64,000 bases of DNA from Flavobacterium psychrophilum (lineage in GTDB: Bacteria; Bacteroidota; Bacteroidia; Flavobacteriales; Flavobacteriaceae), in NCBI GenBank assembly GCA_945879625.1, contig CAMCVA010000009.1:46440-110439 (forward strand), written 5' to 3'. The translations under genes and the position numbers were made by a program. This document shows positions 39,178 to 48,339 of the stretch, one piece after another. The notes beneath the pieces are model-generated. The model made no database searches and was not told the origin of the DNA. It worked only from the letters and a program-made list of their open reading frames with translations. Position 1 is the first letter of the stretch, and each line of letters starts with the position of its first letter.

Positions 39178-39600
39178 TTAGGAAAACACCCGAATAAGCG
39201 TTGGTGAAATTATCTCTACTTGATACTGGGTTAAATTTCTAGTCGCAGGTCCTCGTGTTACCACACCTGTACTACTAAACTTTGCATTGTGGTTTGGGCA
39301 AATGAATTCATTTCCAGGTGCACTAAAATTTACAGATGTTCCTTGGTGTGTACAGGCTGAAGAAACGGCTAAAAATGTTCCTGCCAAGGTGCGTGCAATT
39401 ATAATTCCATTTAGAACCATGAATCCCCCATTATTGACCAAACTACCTGTAGTGGTGTCAACTGTAAAATCTACATTAGACGGAGGATTAGAAGCATTTC
39501 CATCACTTGAACAACTTGAAGTCAATCCACCGATGCAAGAAGGAACCAATAAAAGAGCTGCGCCAAATCCTACTTTTGAAAAAAATTCTTTACGATCCAT
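39178..39600 (-). CDS. Exported Rieske [2Fe-2S] protein
   Basis: A 140-residue protein with an N-terminal export region (MDRKEFFSKVGFGAALLLVPSC), which could be a lipoprotein or a Tat-like signal with only a single arginine, then a low-complexity linker rich in Ser, Asn and Pro. The Rieske cluster ligands are in CTHQGTSV and CPNHNAKF (C-x-H and C-x2-H). Small stand-alone Rieske proteins of this kind are common in Flavobacteria and probably carry electrons in the periplasm; the partner is unknown. A perfect -7 box precedes it. No cytochrome b or oxygenase subunit is adjacent. Confidence 0.92.
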   Translation of the reverse strand: MDRKEFFSKVGFGAALLLVPSCIGGLTSSCSSDGNASNPPSNVDFTVDTTTGSLVNNGGFMVLNGIIIARTLAGTFLAVSSACTHQGTSVNFSAPGNEFICPNHNAKFSSTGVVTRGPATRNLTQYQVEIISPTLIRVFS

Positions 39601-39623
39601 GATATTTAATTTAATGTTGAACT

Positions 39624-39631
39624 CAAATGTA
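39624..39631 (-). promoter_or_regulatory. Candidate -7 box for the Rieske gene
   Basis: The minus strand reads TACATTTG, an exact TAnnTTTG match, 24 bases before the ATG. Confidence 0.45.
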
Positions 39632-39712
39632 GGCAGCTAAATTCGGAAAAAAAAATATCCCGAGTTAAATTAATAGCAATAGCCTACTTGTTAAATTAGT
39701 AAACAAATTGTA

Positions 39713-39742
39713 CTTGATGTTGCAAAATTTAAAGTAATATTG
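39713..39742 (+). promoter_or_regulatory. Candidate promoter of lpxD
   Basis: CTTG at 39713-39716 and TAATATTG at 39735-39742 are separated by 18 bases. The -7 box has one mismatch to TAnnTTTG. It lies 23 bases before the ATG. Confidence 0.45.
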
Positions 39743-39764
39743 GAAACAATATAAAAAATTCTCC

Positions 39765-40760
39765 ATGAAAACATACTCCATTCATGCCATACATTCCTTA
39801 ATTGGCGGTGAACTTATAGGTGACACAAGCACGCAAATTACCGCACCCGAAGAATTAGATAAAGCAACTGAAACCGATATTAGCATTATTGGCACCAAAA
39901 AATACGAACGCCTTTGGGCTAATTCAAAAGCGTGTTGTGCCATTGTAGGCGAAGACATTAGCATAGAGCCCGGTGAGCATAAAGCCTTTATTAAAGTGAG
40001 CAATCCCGATTTGGCGATGTCCAAGGTACTCGAACTCTTTGCTCCAACTCCTCCAGTTTTTCATACTGAAATTCATCCGACTGCAACAATTGATGCGAGC
40101 GCAAAAATTGGCGAACATGCCAAAATTGGTGCACATGTTTATATTGGACCAGATGTAACGATCGGTGCGCATGTTGTTATTTACCCTAATGTAACGATAT
40201 TAGATAAATGCTCCTTGGGAGACCACACCGTAATTTGGCCTGGAGTAATCGTTCGGGAACGCTGTCATATTGGCAATCATTGCATTATACACCCCAATGC
40301 CTCGATTGGTGCCGACGGATTCGGATTTAGACCTTGCCCAGAACGTGGCTTGGCCAAGATTCCACAAATTGGCAATGTGGTAATTGGTAACTATGTAGAA
40401 ATTGGTGCGAATTCGTGCGTAGATCGCGGCAAATTTAGCTCGACTATTATTGGCGATGGCTGTAAAATTGACAACTTGGTACAAATAGGACACAACTGCA
40501 AGCTGGGTAAATTTTGTATCATGGCTGGAGCCAGTGGACTGGCCGGCTCGGTTACCTTGGGAGATGGTGTAATGGTGGGTGGAAGCGCTTCTATAAAAGA
40601 CCATACAACAATAGGTGCTGGTGCCATAATTGGCGCTGGATCTGGCGTAACTGGCGATGTAGAAGCTGGTAAAACCATGTTGGGCTATCCGGCAGTCGAA
40701 GCGCGAGATGCTTTGAAACAATGGGCCTTACTTAAACGAATGGTGAACGAAAAAAGATAA
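39765..40760 (+). CDS. lpxD: UDP-3-O-acylglucosamine N-acyltransferase
   Basis: A 331-residue hexapeptide-repeat acyltransferase that adds the second acyl chain in lipid A synthesis. Residues 1-100 form the uridine-binding domain, and from about 105 on there is a long left-handed beta-helix of hexapeptide repeats such as IGEHAKIGAHVYIGPDVTIG. The catalytic histidine is in LVQIGHNCKLGK near residue 243, and NASIGADGFGF is a family signature. It is transcribed alone; lpxC, fabZ and lpxA are not adjacent, so this may be a second lpxD-like gene rather than the main lipid A cluster member. Confidence 0.92.
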   Translation: MKTYSIHAIHSLIGGELIGDTSTQITAPEELDKATETDISIIGTKKYERLWANSKACCAIVGEDISIEPGEHKAFIKVSNPDLAMSKVLELFAPTPPVFHTEIHPTATIDASAKIGEHAKIGAHVYIGPDVTIGAHVVIYPNVTILDKCSLGDHTVIWPGVIVRERCHIGNHCIIHPNASIGADGFGFRPCPERGLAKIPQIGNVVIGNYVEIGANSCVDRGKFSSTIIGDGCKIDNLVQIGHNCKLGKFCIMAGASGLAGSVTLGDGVMVGGSASIKDHTTIGAGAIIGAGSGVTGDVEAGKTMLGYPAVEARDALKQWALLKRMVNEKR

Positions 40761-40761
40761 T

Positions 40762-40793
40762 AAAAAAGGCAAACTAATAAGTTTGCCTTTTTT
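40762..40793. terminator. Bidirectional terminator between lpxD and the phosphate transporter gene
   Basis: AAAAAAGGCAAACT pairs with AGTTTGCCTTTTTT around loop AATA. It can stop both converging transcripts. Confidence 0.93.
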
Positions 40794-40798
40794 ATGTT

Positions 40799-42124
40799 TT
40801 ATAAAATCGCAGAAAACAAATAGTAAAATAGACCTGCAATAACCGCAGATACGGGAATAGTAAGAATCCAAGCCCATAATAATTTTACGGTAACTCCCCA
40901 ACGCACGGCAGAAACGCGTTTGGTTACGCCAACCCCGATAATTGAACCCGTAATGGTGTGGGTGGTCGATACAGGAATTTTAAAATGTTCAGTTAAGAAT
41001 AAGGTTAATGCACCAGCTGATTCGGCAACGACGCCCTCGAATGCATTTACTTTGGTGATTTTAGATCCCATGGTTTTCACGATTTTCCAACCTCCACTCA
41101 ATGTACCGAGTGCGATTACAGTGTAACAGGTGAGCGGAATCCAACTGGGCATAATCCCGTCAATTTTTATACCGTCCTTTTCTGAAGGTAAAACCACATT
41201 CAGATCTAGCCAGCCTGCAGAAAGGTCAATGTGTGGATTTGATTTAATGTACACTGCCACAGCTGCAGCAATAATTCCCATTACTTTTTGTGAATCGTTT
41301 CCGCCGTGTCCTAAACTAAAGGCTGCAGACGAAATTAACTGCATGCGTTTGAGTACTTTTTCAGCTTTTGAGGTTGATAAACTACTGAATACCATATTGA
41401 AAAAAGCCAAGGTGTAAAAAATTAAGGCTACCAAAAACCACTTGATGTTGGCCGGATGACTGATCACATACCAAAATTGGTTATGAAATCTAGCTTTTAC
41501 TGGGTGAATATCAAATTCAATCACGGTAGACATAAACCAAGCAACCAATCCCATCAAGACCAAGGTGAGTAGTTTTGGGTAAATGTTCTTGCGCGAAGCA
41601 TACATGAGCCACAACGAGATAAAATAAGAAATGATCATACCCAATAACGGGGCAAATACTATAAATAGAATTACGATCACTACTCCCGAAGGCAACAATT
41701 CACCTGCTTTGGCCGCATGGTACCAATTTACAATTTTGAATCCCGCATGTTCAACATCGGTCACACCACTAAAACCGTGGGCAATAGCAGCGCCGGCAAA
41801 TCCGCCTATGAGTGTATGAGAAGAAGAGGAAGGAATTCCTTTCCACCAAGTAATTAAATTCCAAATGATTGCTGAAACAATTCCGGCCAATATTACAATG
41901 AGGTTGATGCTGCTTGTGTGCGCTGTTTTGGCAACCGTATCGGCCACACCAAAACCAAAAACCCAATAGGCTAAGAAATTAAAAAAAGCAGCCCAAAGTA
42001 CTGCTTGAAAGGGAGTCAACACCTTAGTGGCGACAATGGTAGCTATGGAATTAGCCGCGTCGTGAAATCCGTTGATGTAATCAAACAACAAAGCTAAAAC
42101 TATAATAACTAAAAGTAGAACCAT
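40799..42124 (-). CDS. Inorganic phosphate transporter, Pit family
   Basis: A 441-residue polytopic membrane protein. The two Pit repeats are visible: the N-terminal signature LLFDYINGFHDAANSIATIVATKVLTP with SSSSHTLIGGFAGAA, and the C-terminal copy SLGHGGNDSQKVMGIIAAA with PVSTTHTITGSIIGVG. About ten transmembrane segments can be traced. Pit proteins move metal-phosphate by proton symport. It lies 21 bases downstream of a DUF47 gene, the usual Pit partner. The upstream partner has an own promoter, so the pair forms an operon. Confidence 0.95.
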   Translation of the reverse strand: MVLLLVIIVLALLFDYINGFHDAANSIATIVATKVLTPFQAVLWAAFFNFLAYWVFGFGVADTVAKTAHTSSINLIVILAGIVSAIIWNLITWWKGIPSSSSHTLIGGFAGAAIAHGFSGVTDVEHAGFKIVNWYHAAKAGELLPSGVVIVILFIVFAPLLGMIISYFISLWLMYASRKNIYPKLLTLVLMGLVAWFMSTVIEFDIHPVKARFHNQFWYVISHPANIKWFLVALIFYTLAFFNMVFSSLSTSKAEKVLKRMQLISSAAFSLGHGGNDSQKVMGIIAAAVAVYIKSNPHIDLSAGWLDLNVVLPSEKDGIKIDGIMPSWIPLTCYTVIALGTLSGGWKIVKTMGSKITKVNAFEGVVAESAGALTLFLTEHFKIPVSTTHTITGSIIGVGVTKRVSAVRWGVTVKLLWAWILTIPVSAVIAGLFYYLFSAIL

Positions 42125-42145
42125 CAGATTACGTGCTTTATAGAA

Positions 42146-42790
42146 TTAAGAGTGTTTGACTGAAATTTGCTCCATGATGTTAGAAACACTTTTGCATTTG
42201 TCAGAGGCCGTTTCTAAAGAGGCTAACACTTCTTTGTATTTGATGATGTTTTTGATGTCTACTTCGTTTTCAAATATATCAGCAACCGCCTTATCAAAAA
42301 CCGAATCGGCTTTGCTTTCTAATTTGTTGATTTTGGTACAGGTATCTTTAATTAAATCATGATTTTTCATGGTTTTTAATTCCTGAATCCCTACTCCTAT
42401 TAGCTGACACGCTTCTAGATTGATCTCGGTTAATTTACGAATGGATTTCGTAATTTTTTCTACCTGGTACAACTTCATTTTGCTGGCTGCGCCATGCATA
42501 TAATCGGCGACATTGTCAATAGATTTAATCAACACGTGTATGTCTTCTCGATCAAATGGTGTAATGAAGTTTTTGCTTAATTCTAAGTGAGTCTCGTGGG
42601 TAATTTCTTCAATGAGCGCTTCTAATTCGTCGATTTTTTTAAAGTACTCTTCGCGTTCGTTTTGCTTTACATTAACCACTTCGTGCAAAATTTCGGCAAG
42701 GAGAATCAAATTAGCGGTAGCTTGTTCAAATAAAGGAAAGAATTTTTTGTCTTTGGGAACTAAAAACTGGAATAAGCGATTTAATGTCAT
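42146..42790 (-). CDS. DUF47 / PhoU-like regulator of the Pit transporter
   Basis: A 214-residue all-helical protein of the DUF47 family, related to PhoU and usually encoded with Pit phosphate transporters. Segments such as LLAEILHEVVNVKQNEREEYFKKIDELE, paraphrased here by its ends LLAEIL and KIDELE, and FDREDIHVLIKSIDNVAD are typical; the conserved acidic residues may bind metal. The start at MTLNRLFQFLVPKDKKFF is chosen because the longer in-frame version would run through the promoter box at 42809-42816. It is the first gene of a two-gene phosphate uptake operon. Confidence 0.92.
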   Translation of the reverse strand: MTLNRLFQFLVPKDKKFFPLFEQATANLILLAEILHEVVNVKQNEREEYFKKIDELEALIEEITHETHLELSKNFITPFDREDIHVLIKSIDNVADYMHGAASKMKLYQVEKITKSIRKLTEINLEACQLIGVGIQELKTMKNHDLIKDTCTKINKLESKADSVFDKAVADIFENEVDIKNIIKYKEVLASLETASDKCKSVSNIMEQISVKHS

Positions 42791-42808
42791 GAGTGAATAT
42801 AATTTGCT

Positions 42809-42842
42809 CAAATGTACTAAGTCAAAACAAATAAATTGCAAA
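42809..42842 (-). promoter_or_regulatory. Promoter of the DUF47-Pit operon
   Basis: On the minus strand TTTG (42839-42842) and TACATTTG (42809-42816) are separated by 22 bases, close to the Bacteroidota consensus. The ATG is 19 bases downstream of the -7 box. The position supports the shorter start of the DUF47 protein. Confidence 0.55.
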
Positions 42843-42956
42843 TAAATCATTAATATCATGTTATTAAAAAGCCTCATTTATATTTTTTAATTGAGCCTGT
42901 TATCTAATACTACGATTTCGTAAATTAGCCGCACAATCAACCTAGTTATACTGAAA

Positions 42957-44585
42957 ATGGACTTAAACTTCAACAAAAACGAAGACCACAATAAATTGCT
43001 CCTCACCCAATTAAAGCAACGCTTCGCCAAAGTAAAATTGGGCGGTGGTGAAAAGCGCATCGAAAAACTGCATGCCGAAGGCAAAATGACGGCTCGAGAG
43101 CGCATCGATTATTTGTTAGACAACAAAAAACCAGCCATAGAAATTGGTGCATTTACCGGAGAAGGCATGTATGCCGAACACGGGGGTTGTCCATCGGGAG
43201 GCGTGGTCGTAAAAATTGGATACATTCAGGGCAAACAATGTTTAGTTGTGGCCAATGACGCTACTGTAAAAGCAGGTGCCTGGTTTCCGATAACCGCCAA
43301 AAAGAATTTACGCGCCCAAGAAATTGCCCTAGAAAATTACTTGCCTATTATTTATTTGGTGGATAGTGCGGGTGTTTTTTTGCCCATGCAAGACGAGATC
43401 TTTCCTGATAAAGAACATTTTGGCCGCATCTTCAGAAACAATGCCATCATGAGTAGCATGGGGATTACCCAAATTGCCGCTGTGATGGGAAGTTGTGTGG
43501 CGGGAGGTGCCTATTTGCCTATCATGAGTGACGAGGCGATGATTGTAGATAAAACCGGGAGTATATTCCTGGCCGGAAGTTATTTGGTGAAAGCGGCCAT
43601 TGGCGAAAACATAGACAACGAAACCTTGGGTGGCGCGACTACACACTGCGAAATTTCAGGCGTTACCGACTACAAAGCCAAGGATGACAAAGATGCATTA
43701 GATCGCATTAAGCGCATTGTAGGCAAAATTGGCGATTACGAAAAAACTGGCTTTAACCGCGAAATTGCTTGCAAACCAACCTTGGACGAAAAGGAAATTT
43801 ACGGCATCCTACCAAAGTTACGCACCGAACAATACGACATGCTCGAGATTATTAAACGATTGGTTGATCATTCGGAGGTTGATTTATACAAAGGAGATTA
43901 CGGCAAATCAATAATCACTTGCTATGCGCGAATTGACGGCTGGGCAGTTGGGATTATTGCCAACCAACGCAGCGTTTCCAAAACCAAGAAAGGTGAAATA
44001 CAATTTGGGGGAGTAATTTATTCAGATTCTGCCGATAAAGCCACTCGCTTTATTGCCAACTGCAACCAAAAGAAAATTCCATTGGTTTTTCTACAAGATG
44101 TAACTGGTTTTATGGTGGGATCAAAATCGGAACATGGCGGGATCATTAAAGACGGAGCCAAAATGGTCAATGCAGTTGCCAACTCTGTGGTGCCTAAGTT
44201 TACTATCGTGATCGGAAACAGCTATGGTGCCGGAAATTATGCCATGTGCGGAAAAGCCTATGATCCTCGACTCATTGTTGCCTGGCCTAGTGCCGAACTC
44301 GCGGTAATGGGCGGATCGCAAGCGGCCAAAGTATTGGTACAAATAGAAGCGGCTACGCTCAAAAATAAAGGCGAAGTGGTTGACGAACAAAAAGAACAAG
44401 AATTGTTTGATAAAATTAAAGCCCGCTACGACGAGCAAGTTTCTCCCTATTATGCCGCAGCCCGTTTATGGACCGATGCTGTAATAGATCCCTTAGATAC
44501 CCGAACTTGGATTAGTATGGGAATTGAAGCGGCTAATCAAGCGCCTATCACTAAAAAATTTAACATGGGTATTCTCCAAGTTTAA
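42957..44585 (+). CDS. Acyl-CoA carboxylase carboxyltransferase (beta) subunit, methylcrotonyl-CoA type likely
   Basis: A 542-residue biotin-dependent carboxyltransferase with the two crotonase-like halves: the N-terminal half holds GGCPSGGVVVKIGYI and VMGSCVAGGAYLPIMSDE, and the C-terminal half DVTGFMVGSKSEHGGIIKDGAK and GNSYGAGNYAMCGKAYDPR. Length (over 530) and the GAGNYAMCGKAY segment favour the methylcrotonyl-CoA group over propionyl-CoA carboxylase, so a role in leucine breakdown is likely but not proven. The biotin carboxylase subunit is not adjacent. It is followed after nine bases by an M1 peptidase gene. Confidence 0.9.
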   Translation: MDLNFNKNEDHNKLLLTQLKQRFAKVKLGGGEKRIEKLHAEGKMTARERIDYLLDNKKPAIEIGAFTGEGMYAEHGGCPSGGVVVKIGYIQGKQCLVVANDATVKAGAWFPITAKKNLRAQEIALENYLPIIYLVDSAGVFLPMQDEIFPDKEHFGRIFRNNAIMSSMGITQIAAVMGSCVAGGAYLPIMSDEAMIVDKTGSIFLAGSYLVKAAIGENIDNETLGGATTHCEISGVTDYKAKDDKDALDRIKRIVGKIGDYEKTGFNREIACKPTLDEKEIYGILPKLRTEQYDMLEIIKRLVDHSEVDLYKGDYGKSIITCYARIDGWAVGIIANQRSVSKTKKGEIQFGGVIYSDSADKATRFIANCNQKKIPLVFLQDVTGFMVGSKSEHGGIIKDGAKMVNAVANSVVPKFTIVIGNSYGAGNYAMCGKAYDPRLIVAWPSAELAVMGGSQAAKVLVQIEAATLKNKGEVVDEQKEQELFDKIKARYDEQVSPYYAAARLWTDAVIDPLDTRTWISMGIEAANQAPITKKFNMGILQV

Positions 44586-44594
44586 TATCTTGCT

Positions 44595-46211
44595 ATGAAA
44601 AATATTACCCTGCTATTTATCCTAGCAGTAACCCTTACTCAAGCCCAACAATTTACCCGGAAAGATTCGTTGAAAGGCGGCTTGGCTGTGGAACGGAAAT
44701 GTTTTGATGTAAAAAAATACAGCTTGGATATTGCGTTAGATCTTGAGCAAAAAAGTATTTGTGGTTCAAATACCATCCGCTTTGCAGTCACAGAAAAAAG
44801 CAAGCGAATTCAGTTAGATTTGTTTGCCAATATGGTCGTGGATAGCATTGTGTATAACAAACAAAAATTGACGTACACCCGCGAATATGATGCCGTATTT
44901 GTAGACTTCACAACTGATTTAACCCCAGGAATTTCGGAATACTCGCTTCAATTTTATTACCATGGCCAGCCCAAAATTGCCGCCAATGCTCCTTGGGATG
45001 GTGGATTTGTGTTCAAAACAGACGGAAATGGTAACCCTTTTATAGGTGTTGCGGTGCAAGGCGAAGGAGCCAGTTTGTGGTTTCCGTGCAAAGACAGCCA
45101 AAACGACGAACCCGACCAAGGCGCCACGATGAGCTTCACGGTTCCAACAAAACTTATGGCCGTGTCTAACGGAAGATTTATAGGTAAATTTCCCGTAAAC
45201 GCTTCCAGCGTTCGTTGGGAGTGGGAAGTAAAAAATCCCATCAATGCCTATGACATTACTTTATACGTAGGAGATTATGTTCATTTTGGCGAAAACTACA
45301 AGGGATTGGATTTAGATTATTACGTACTGCGAGAAAACGAGGCCAAAGCCAAAATCCAATTTGCCGAAGTGAAACCCATGTTGGATTGTTTTCAAGAAAA
45401 ATTTGGCCCCTACCCTTTTGCCACTGATGGCTTTAAATTGGTAGAAGCACCCTATTTGGGCATGGAACACCAAAGTGCCGTAGCCTATGGAAATCAGTTT
45501 CAAAAAGGGTATTTGGGAACTGACCTATCGGGAACTGGCAAAGGCTTGTTATTCGATTTTATTTTGGTGCACGAAAGCGGACACGAGTGGTTTGGCAACA
45601 GCATCACGGCAAAAGATGTAGCCGACATGTGGATACACGAAGGGTTTACTTGTTACAGCGAATCAGTTTATTTGGAATGTACCCAAAATAAAGAAACGGC
45701 CCTTACCTACTTGAATGGGCTGAAAAAAAATGTGAGAAATGACCGACCAATACTAGGAACTTACGGAGTGAAAAACGAAGGATCGGGCGACATGTACTAC
45801 AAAGGAGCATTACTCCTAAATACAATCCGAAGTTTCATTAATAACGATGAACGTTGGTGGCAGATTATAAAAAATTTCAGCACCACTTTTTCCCATCAAA
45901 TTATTGATAACCAAAACGTGATTCAGTTTTTTTCTGAGCAAACTGGGTTGGAGTTGGCCCCGGTATTCAATCAATATTTGGCACACAAAGAACTGCCGGT
46001 ATTGGAATGGAAATTGGCCAATAAGCAATTGAGTTTTCGCTGGAATTGTGCAGAAAAAGGGTTCAATGTTCCGGCTACATTTATAATTAAGGGTAAAGAA
46101 ATTCGGGTAAATCCAACTAAAAATTGGAAGTCAATTTCCGGTAAAGTAAAACTCAAAAAAGACGTCGCCGTAAAAACAACTGATTTTTATATTCTTTCAA
46201 AAGGACTTTAA
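44595..46211 (+). CDS. Exported M1 family zinc aminopeptidase
   Basis: A 538-residue metallopeptidase with a short signal peptide (MKNITLLFILAVTLTQAQ). The zinc site is HESGHEWFGN, with the third ligand in WIHEGFTCYSE; the substrate-binding GxMEN loop appears as LGMEHQSAVAYG, a variant found in Bacteroidota members. An N-terminal beta-sandwich (residues 30-230) precedes the catalytic domain. It probably trims peptides in the periplasm or at the surface. It lies nine bases after the carboxylase gene, and its stop overlaps by four bases (TTAA) the stop of the convergent menE. Confidence 0.93.
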   Translation: MKNITLLFILAVTLTQAQQFTRKDSLKGGLAVERKCFDVKKYSLDIALDLEQKSICGSNTIRFAVTEKSKRIQLDLFANMVVDSIVYNKQKLTYTREYDAVFVDFTTDLTPGISEYSLQFYYHGQPKIAANAPWDGGFVFKTDGNGNPFIGVAVQGEGASLWFPCKDSQNDEPDQGATMSFTVPTKLMAVSNGRFIGKFPVNASSVRWEWEVKNPINAYDITLYVGDYVHFGENYKGLDLDYYVLRENEAKAKIQFAEVKPMLDCFQEKFGPYPFATDGFKLVEAPYLGMEHQSAVAYGNQFQKGYLGTDLSGTGKGLLFDFILVHESGHEWFGNSITAKDVADMWIHEGFTCYSESVYLECTQNKETALTYLNGLKKNVRNDRPILGTYGVKNEGSGDMYYKGALLLNTIRSFINNDERWWQIIKNFSTTFSHQIIDNQNVIQFFSEQTGLELAPVFNQYLAHKELPVLEWKLANKQLSFRWNCAEKGFNVPATFIIKGKEIRVNPTKNWKSISGKVKLKKDVAVKTTDFYILSKGL

Positions 46212-47239
46212 TCGGGTAAAATGCGAATTACTTTGGCTGTCGCCGTTTCTTTAAAAGCAGGTAAAAAAAGCACTTCTTTTGGTTTTTCATATTTGCCTAA
46301 TTCAGCAAATACGGTTGGCGCTAGTTCATAGGGATTTCCTTCGATAACCAAAACCACTATTTCTCCCCAAGTTGCATCGGGTTTGCCCATAATATAAAAA
46401 CGCTGCGGAATAAAATTGGCCAATTTTTGCTCAATGAGTTCCGGAAATAATTTCACTCCTCCACTGTTAATCACCGAATCAGCCCGGCCAATAAAAGCAA
46501 ATTGGGTTGTATTGATGAGCTGAACGACATCTTTTGTAACCAATATTTTTTCGGCTATACGTGGCGCATCGATACACAAACAATCGCTTTCAGTTGAACT
46601 AAATTGTACACCAGGCAAGGCTGTAAAATAAGGTTCTTGAATTGATCTAACCGCGATATGAGTTACGGTTTCGGTCATCCCGTAGGATTCAAACGCATTA
46701 ATTTTGAGACCGAGCAATTGTTGTTGTAAAACAGCAGGAAGTGGCGATCCGCCTATTAACAACAACTTGATTAGCGATATTTTATCAAGTGAATTGGCTA
46801 CTTGCAACGGAACCATAGCCGCAAAATCATAGCCTTTATCTACTTTTTGCAACGGATTGGCCTGTGGTTGTATAGCATCGAGCTGCCAACCCAATTGCAT
46901 GGCGCGCACCAACATCATTTTCCCAGCGATAAACTGGACTGACATACACAACAGAGCCGAAATTCCGGCATCTAACTGAAAAAATTGGGCAGTTGCTTTG
47001 GCCGATTCAACTAGGGCCTGTTTGGAAAGAGCGATTTTTTTGGGTGGTCCTGTTGTACCCGAAGTTGTGAGTTCCAATATATCGGAATCGTCAAACCAGT
47101 TGAGCAAAAACAACCCAATCTGTTGTTCGTATTCGTCTCCTTCCTTAATATAAGCATAGGCAACACGTGACAAATCAGCTTGGGTAAAGGAAAACCCATT
47201 GAGTGTAAACTGCGGATGAACAAATTGATAATCAGCCAT
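46208..47239 (-). CDS. menE: o-Succinylbenzoate-CoA ligase (AMP-binding enzyme)
   Basis: A 343-residue short adenylate-forming enzyme. The P-loop-like AMP motif is LTTSGTTGPPKKIALSK, followed by YGMTETVTHIA and the hinge segment FIGRADSVINSGGVKLFPELIE. MenE joins CoA to o-succinylbenzoate in menaquinone synthesis, and the short length is characteristic of the Flavobacterial enzyme. No other men gene is in the window, so the assignment rests on the sequence. It lies 17 bases downstream of the CPBP protease gene. An unrelated acyl-CoA ligase activity is a smaller possibility. Confidence 0.85.
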   Translation of the reverse strand: MADYQFVHPQFTLNGFSFTQADLSRVAYAYIKEGDEYEQQIGLFLLNWFDDSDILELTTSGTTGPPKKIALSKQALVESAKATAQFFQLDAGISALLCMSVQFIAGKMMLVRAMQLGWQLDAIQPQANPLQKVDKGYDFAAMVPLQVANSLDKISLIKLLLIGGSPLPAVLQQQLLGLKINAFESYGMTETVTHIAVRSIQEPYFTALPGVQFSSTESDCLCIDAPRIAEKILVTKDVVQLINTTQFAFIGRADSVINSGGVKLFPELIEQKLANFIPQRFYIMGKPDATWGEIVVLVIEGNPYELAPTVFAELGKYEKPKEVLFLPAFKETATAKVIRILPD

Positions 47240-47256
47240 TGGAAGTACCTATTTGC

Positions 47257-48177
47257 TTAGTTTGGTAGGGTGAATTTTCCAGTTAATTTTTCTTTCCAAT
47301 TGGTCCATTTGTATTTTTTACGCAATACCAATAGAATAAGTGGGTAAATGATAAAAACAGGCAATAACACATCAAAGCCAATTTCGGGTTCAGAAACGTC
47401 TTTAAGAATCGAATGCGTCTGAAATACAGACCATGAAGAGGTAACCAACAAGGCGCCTATTAAATTATTCGCAGCATGAAAACCCATCGCCAATTCTATC
47501 CCGTCATCCAGCAAAGTGAAAATACCCAATAACAAGCCTGTTCCGATGTAATAGATCAATATACTGTAGCCCATTTTTTCTACTTCGGGGTTAAAGATAT
47601 GCATGCCTCCAAAAATGAGCGAAGTGAGGAGTAACGGAAACCATTTGTTGCCCGCCAAATTGCCAAATCCTTGCATCAAATAGCCCCTGAAAATTAATTC
47701 TTCGCAACTGGTTTGCAAGGGCAACATGACACCCGCAACCAACACCAAAAGTATAAACGAGGCCCAATTCAAGTTGAACACATAATCGGTTGGATGAAGC
47801 AAATAGTCTAATGATGTAGTGAACACAACCACTGATGCCCATAAGCCAAAAGCAAAAAAGAAGCGGCTCCATCGAATGGACCCAAACGGATTGATCAACG
47901 ATCTTAAAGATTGCTTGTGGATCCATTTTGCCACAAAATACAAGCCAATGATTCCGCCAACAAACGTTAAACTCATGAGAAACAAGGAGAGGTTGGAGTC
48001 TAACACATTTAGAATATCTGTGGTGGAGAGTTGAGCCAAATTGGTGGTGTGCGGCGATAAAAATACAGCCAAAATTAAAGGAATTTGTGCCAAAGAGGAG
48101 GCCAATATAACAAATAGAGAACCGACAAGGTACTTCCAAAATTTGTTTTCTTTTTTGATTGCTTGTTCGATAAACAT
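47257..48177 (-). CDS. CPBP family intramembrane glutamic endopeptidase
   Basis: A 306-residue membrane protein with about eight hydrophobic segments. The ABI/CAAX protease motifs are visible: Glu159 and Glu160 with Arg164 in CEELIFRGYL, and a first histidine (His193) in FGGMHIFN; a further histidine lies in MGFHAANN. Members cleave membrane-associated peptides or prenylated proteins; the bacterial substrates are mostly unknown. The start at 48177 (MFIEQAIKKENKF) is preferred to a far upstream ATG at 48288 because a good promoter lies between them. It precedes menE by 17 bases. Confidence 0.9.
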   Translation of the reverse strand: MFIEQAIKKENKFWKYLVGSLFVILASSLAQIPLILAVFLSPHTTNLAQLSTTDILNVLDSNLSLFLMSLTFVGGIIGLYFVAKWIHKQSLRSLINPFGSIRWSRFFFAFGLWASVVVFTTSLDYLLHPTDYVFNLNWASFILLVLVAGVMLPLQTSCEELIFRGYLMQGFGNLAGNKWFPLLLTSLIFGGMHIFNPEVEKMGYSILIYYIGTGLLLGIFTLLDDGIELAMGFHAANNLIGALLVTSSWSVFQTHSILKDVSEPEIGFDVLLPVFIIYPLILLVLRKKYKWTNWKEKLTGKFTLPN

Positions 48178-48203
48178 AGGAAAATATTTTAGTATGATAG
48201 GTT

Positions 48204-48233
48204 CGAATGTACTGATTTTAGTTGAACTACAAA
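48204..48233 (-). promoter_or_regulatory. Promoter of the CPBP-menE transcription unit
   Basis: On the minus strand TTTG (48230-48233) and TACATTCG (48204-48211) stand 18 bases apart; the -7 box has one mismatch to TAnnTTTG. It lies 26 bases before the ATG at 48177. Confidence 0.55.
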
Positions 48234-48301
48234 ACAGGAAGCTGGGTAAAAACTTTCCCAAAATTAACATATTATTTCGGTTACGCATTTAAACCAAAAG
48301 C

Positions 48302-48309
48302 TATCTTTG
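48302..48309 (+). promoter_or_regulatory. Candidate -7 box for the TonB-type receptor gene
   Basis: TATCTTTG matches TAnnTTTG exactly, 30 bases before the ATG at 48340. The -33 region is not convincing. Confidence 0.45.
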
Positions 48310-48339
48310 CGCTTGTTGAAAACAGTTAAAATTCCTTTC

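Noticed and set aside
40200-40721. Minus-strand frames of 95-173 residues within lpxD
   Set aside because: They are shadows of the hexapeptide-repeat coding frame, whose periodic codons leave antisense frames open.
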